Assembly: GCF_028752835.1 (NCBI RefSeq)
Contig: NZ_CP087952.1
Span: 1,965,041 to 2,029,040, forward strand
Direction: 5' to 3'
Length of the DNA: 64,000 nt
Origin: Desulfosarcina sp. BuS5
GTDB lineage: Bacteria > Desulfobacterota > Desulfobacteria > Desulfobacterales > BuS5
Shown: positions 63,346-64,000 of the stretch, in pieces
Layout: every line of letters begins with the position of its first letter
How positions within the stretch are numbered: the stretch's first letter is position 1
Notes under the pieces: model-generated
What the model saw: only the letters and a program-made list of their open reading frames with translations
What the model was told of the DNA's origin: nothing
The model's database searches: none
Made by a program: the position numbers and the translations under genes

Positions 63346-64000
63346 ATGCTTGTAAATCTTGATGGCCAGATTGAAAGGATAACTTACTGCAATGAGGAGA
63401 ACGGTTTTACTATTGCCCGGCTTAAGGTCTTTGGGCAGAGAGACCTTGTTACGGTTGTCGGGAATTTGATGTCCCCGACACCCGGGGCAATTCTTAAAAT
63501 GGAGGGGGAATGGTCTGTTCATCCAAAATTCGGTGAACAGTTTAAGGTGGTTAATTATAAGACGGATGTTCCCGCTACTCTTTATGGTATAAAAAAATAT
63601 CTCGGCTCAGGCCTTATTAAGGGTATCGGGCCTGTAATGGCCGGACGGATAGTAAAGAGATTTTCCAAAAAAACCATTAATATTATTGAACATAATATTG
63701 AAAAATTGGTTGAGGTTGATGGTATCGGCAAAAAACGTGTCGCCATGATAGAAAAGGCGTGGGAAGAGCAGAAAGAGATCAGGGATGTCATGCTTTTTCT
63801 TCAGACGCACGGTGTGAGTTCAGGTTATGCGGTAAAGATTTTCAGGGAGTACGGAAATAATTCCGTCCTGGTGGTTACTGAAAATCCATATCGTCTGGCG
63901 GAGGATATTTACGGAATAGGATTCATAACAGCCGATACTATAGCAGAAAAGCTCGGATTTTCCAAAGATTCCGAGCAAAGGATTGAGGCAGGAATACTCT
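63346..64000 (+). CDS. recD2: RecD2-type ATP-dependent DNA helicase (5' part)
   Basis: The frame from the ATG at 63346 is open to the window end (218 codons). It starts MLVNLDGQIERITYCNEENG, an N-terminal OB-like domain of RecD2/RecD-like helicases, followed by helix-hairpin-helix-type segments (GIGPVMAGRIVKRFSKKTIN, VDGIGKKRVAMIEKAWEEQK) and the HGVSSGYAVKIFREYG / NPYRLAEDIYGIGFITADTI repeat. The Walker motifs lie beyond the window. It unwinds DNA 5' to 3' in repair. Confidence 0.9.
   Translation, partial: MLVNLDGQIERITYCNEENGFTIARLKVFGQRDLVTVVGNLMSPTPGAILKMEGEWSVHPKFGEQFKVVNYKTDVPATLYGIKKYLGSGLIKGIGPVMAGRIVKRFSKKTINIIEHNIEKLVEVDGIGKKRVAMIEKAWEEQKEIRDVMLFLQTHGVSSGYAVKIFREYGNNSVLVVTENPYRLAEDIYGIGFITADTIAEKLGFSKDSEQRIEAGIL

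Overview
The window looks like a chromosomal segment of a Desulfobacterota (former Deltaproteobacteria) bacterium, most likely of the Desulfobacterales type. The reasons are the mix of a selenocysteine tRNA, a duplicated-feoA/feoB iron operon with a DtxR/IdeR-like box, a sigma-54-controlled type IV pilin followed by PilH/PilI/PilG-like genes, a bifunctional-looking SRP RNA locus, a LarC gene, and many short palindromic miniature elements. The taxonomic call is an inference from gene content, not from a marker-gene tree.

Region 1-9.6 kb (minus strand) is a coherent locus of exported proteins. In transcription order it encodes a secreted protein made almost entirely of seven 36-residue repeats, a small secreted companion, a CsgG-like lipoprotein with a peptidoglycan-binding-like tail, several LPP20/FlgT-like secreted proteins, a GIN-domain (DUF2807) protein, a trypsin-like HtrA/Deg protease, an FxLYD-like protein and a second CsgG/FlgT-type protein running off the window. 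It resembles curli assembly in logic (CsgG-type pore plus repetitive secreted subunit) but lacks recognisable CsgA/B/E/F. It is the best candidate here for an undescribed system.

Region 9.7-31.8 kb is mostly housekeeping: proB-obgE-rpmA-rplU, an alpha/beta hydrolase, feoA-feoA-feoB, a lower-glycolysis block (pgi, gpmI, glycerate 2-kinase, eno, then a GntR regulator), tRNA-Sec, an M20 peptidase, larC, pgpA, lepB, pyrB, pyrC and a PilR-like sigma-54 activator.

Region 31.8-53.5 kb is an accessory zone. It holds a type IV pilin operon, four or more toxin-antitoxin modules (MazEF-like, DUF2442/DUF4160, Phd/VapC, DUF6922/AbiEii, HipBA), DUF1703 and DUF4143 ATPases, Uma2, decayed glycosyltransferase genes, one intact insertion sequence with a clean 6-bp target duplication, and transposase fragments. 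Several genes here are truncated or frameshifted, and two parallel glycosyltransferase junctions carry different toxin-antitoxin modules.

Region 53.5-64 kb returns to core functions: a broken threonine dehydratase, queD, dnaJ, a ubiE/menG methyltransferase, dnaK, grpE, the SRP RNA, two exported hydrolases, tRNA-Thr(CGU), a fused MntA-HepT-like mini-protein and the 5' part of recD2. Miniature inverted-repeat elements of at least four families are scattered through the intergenic spaces.
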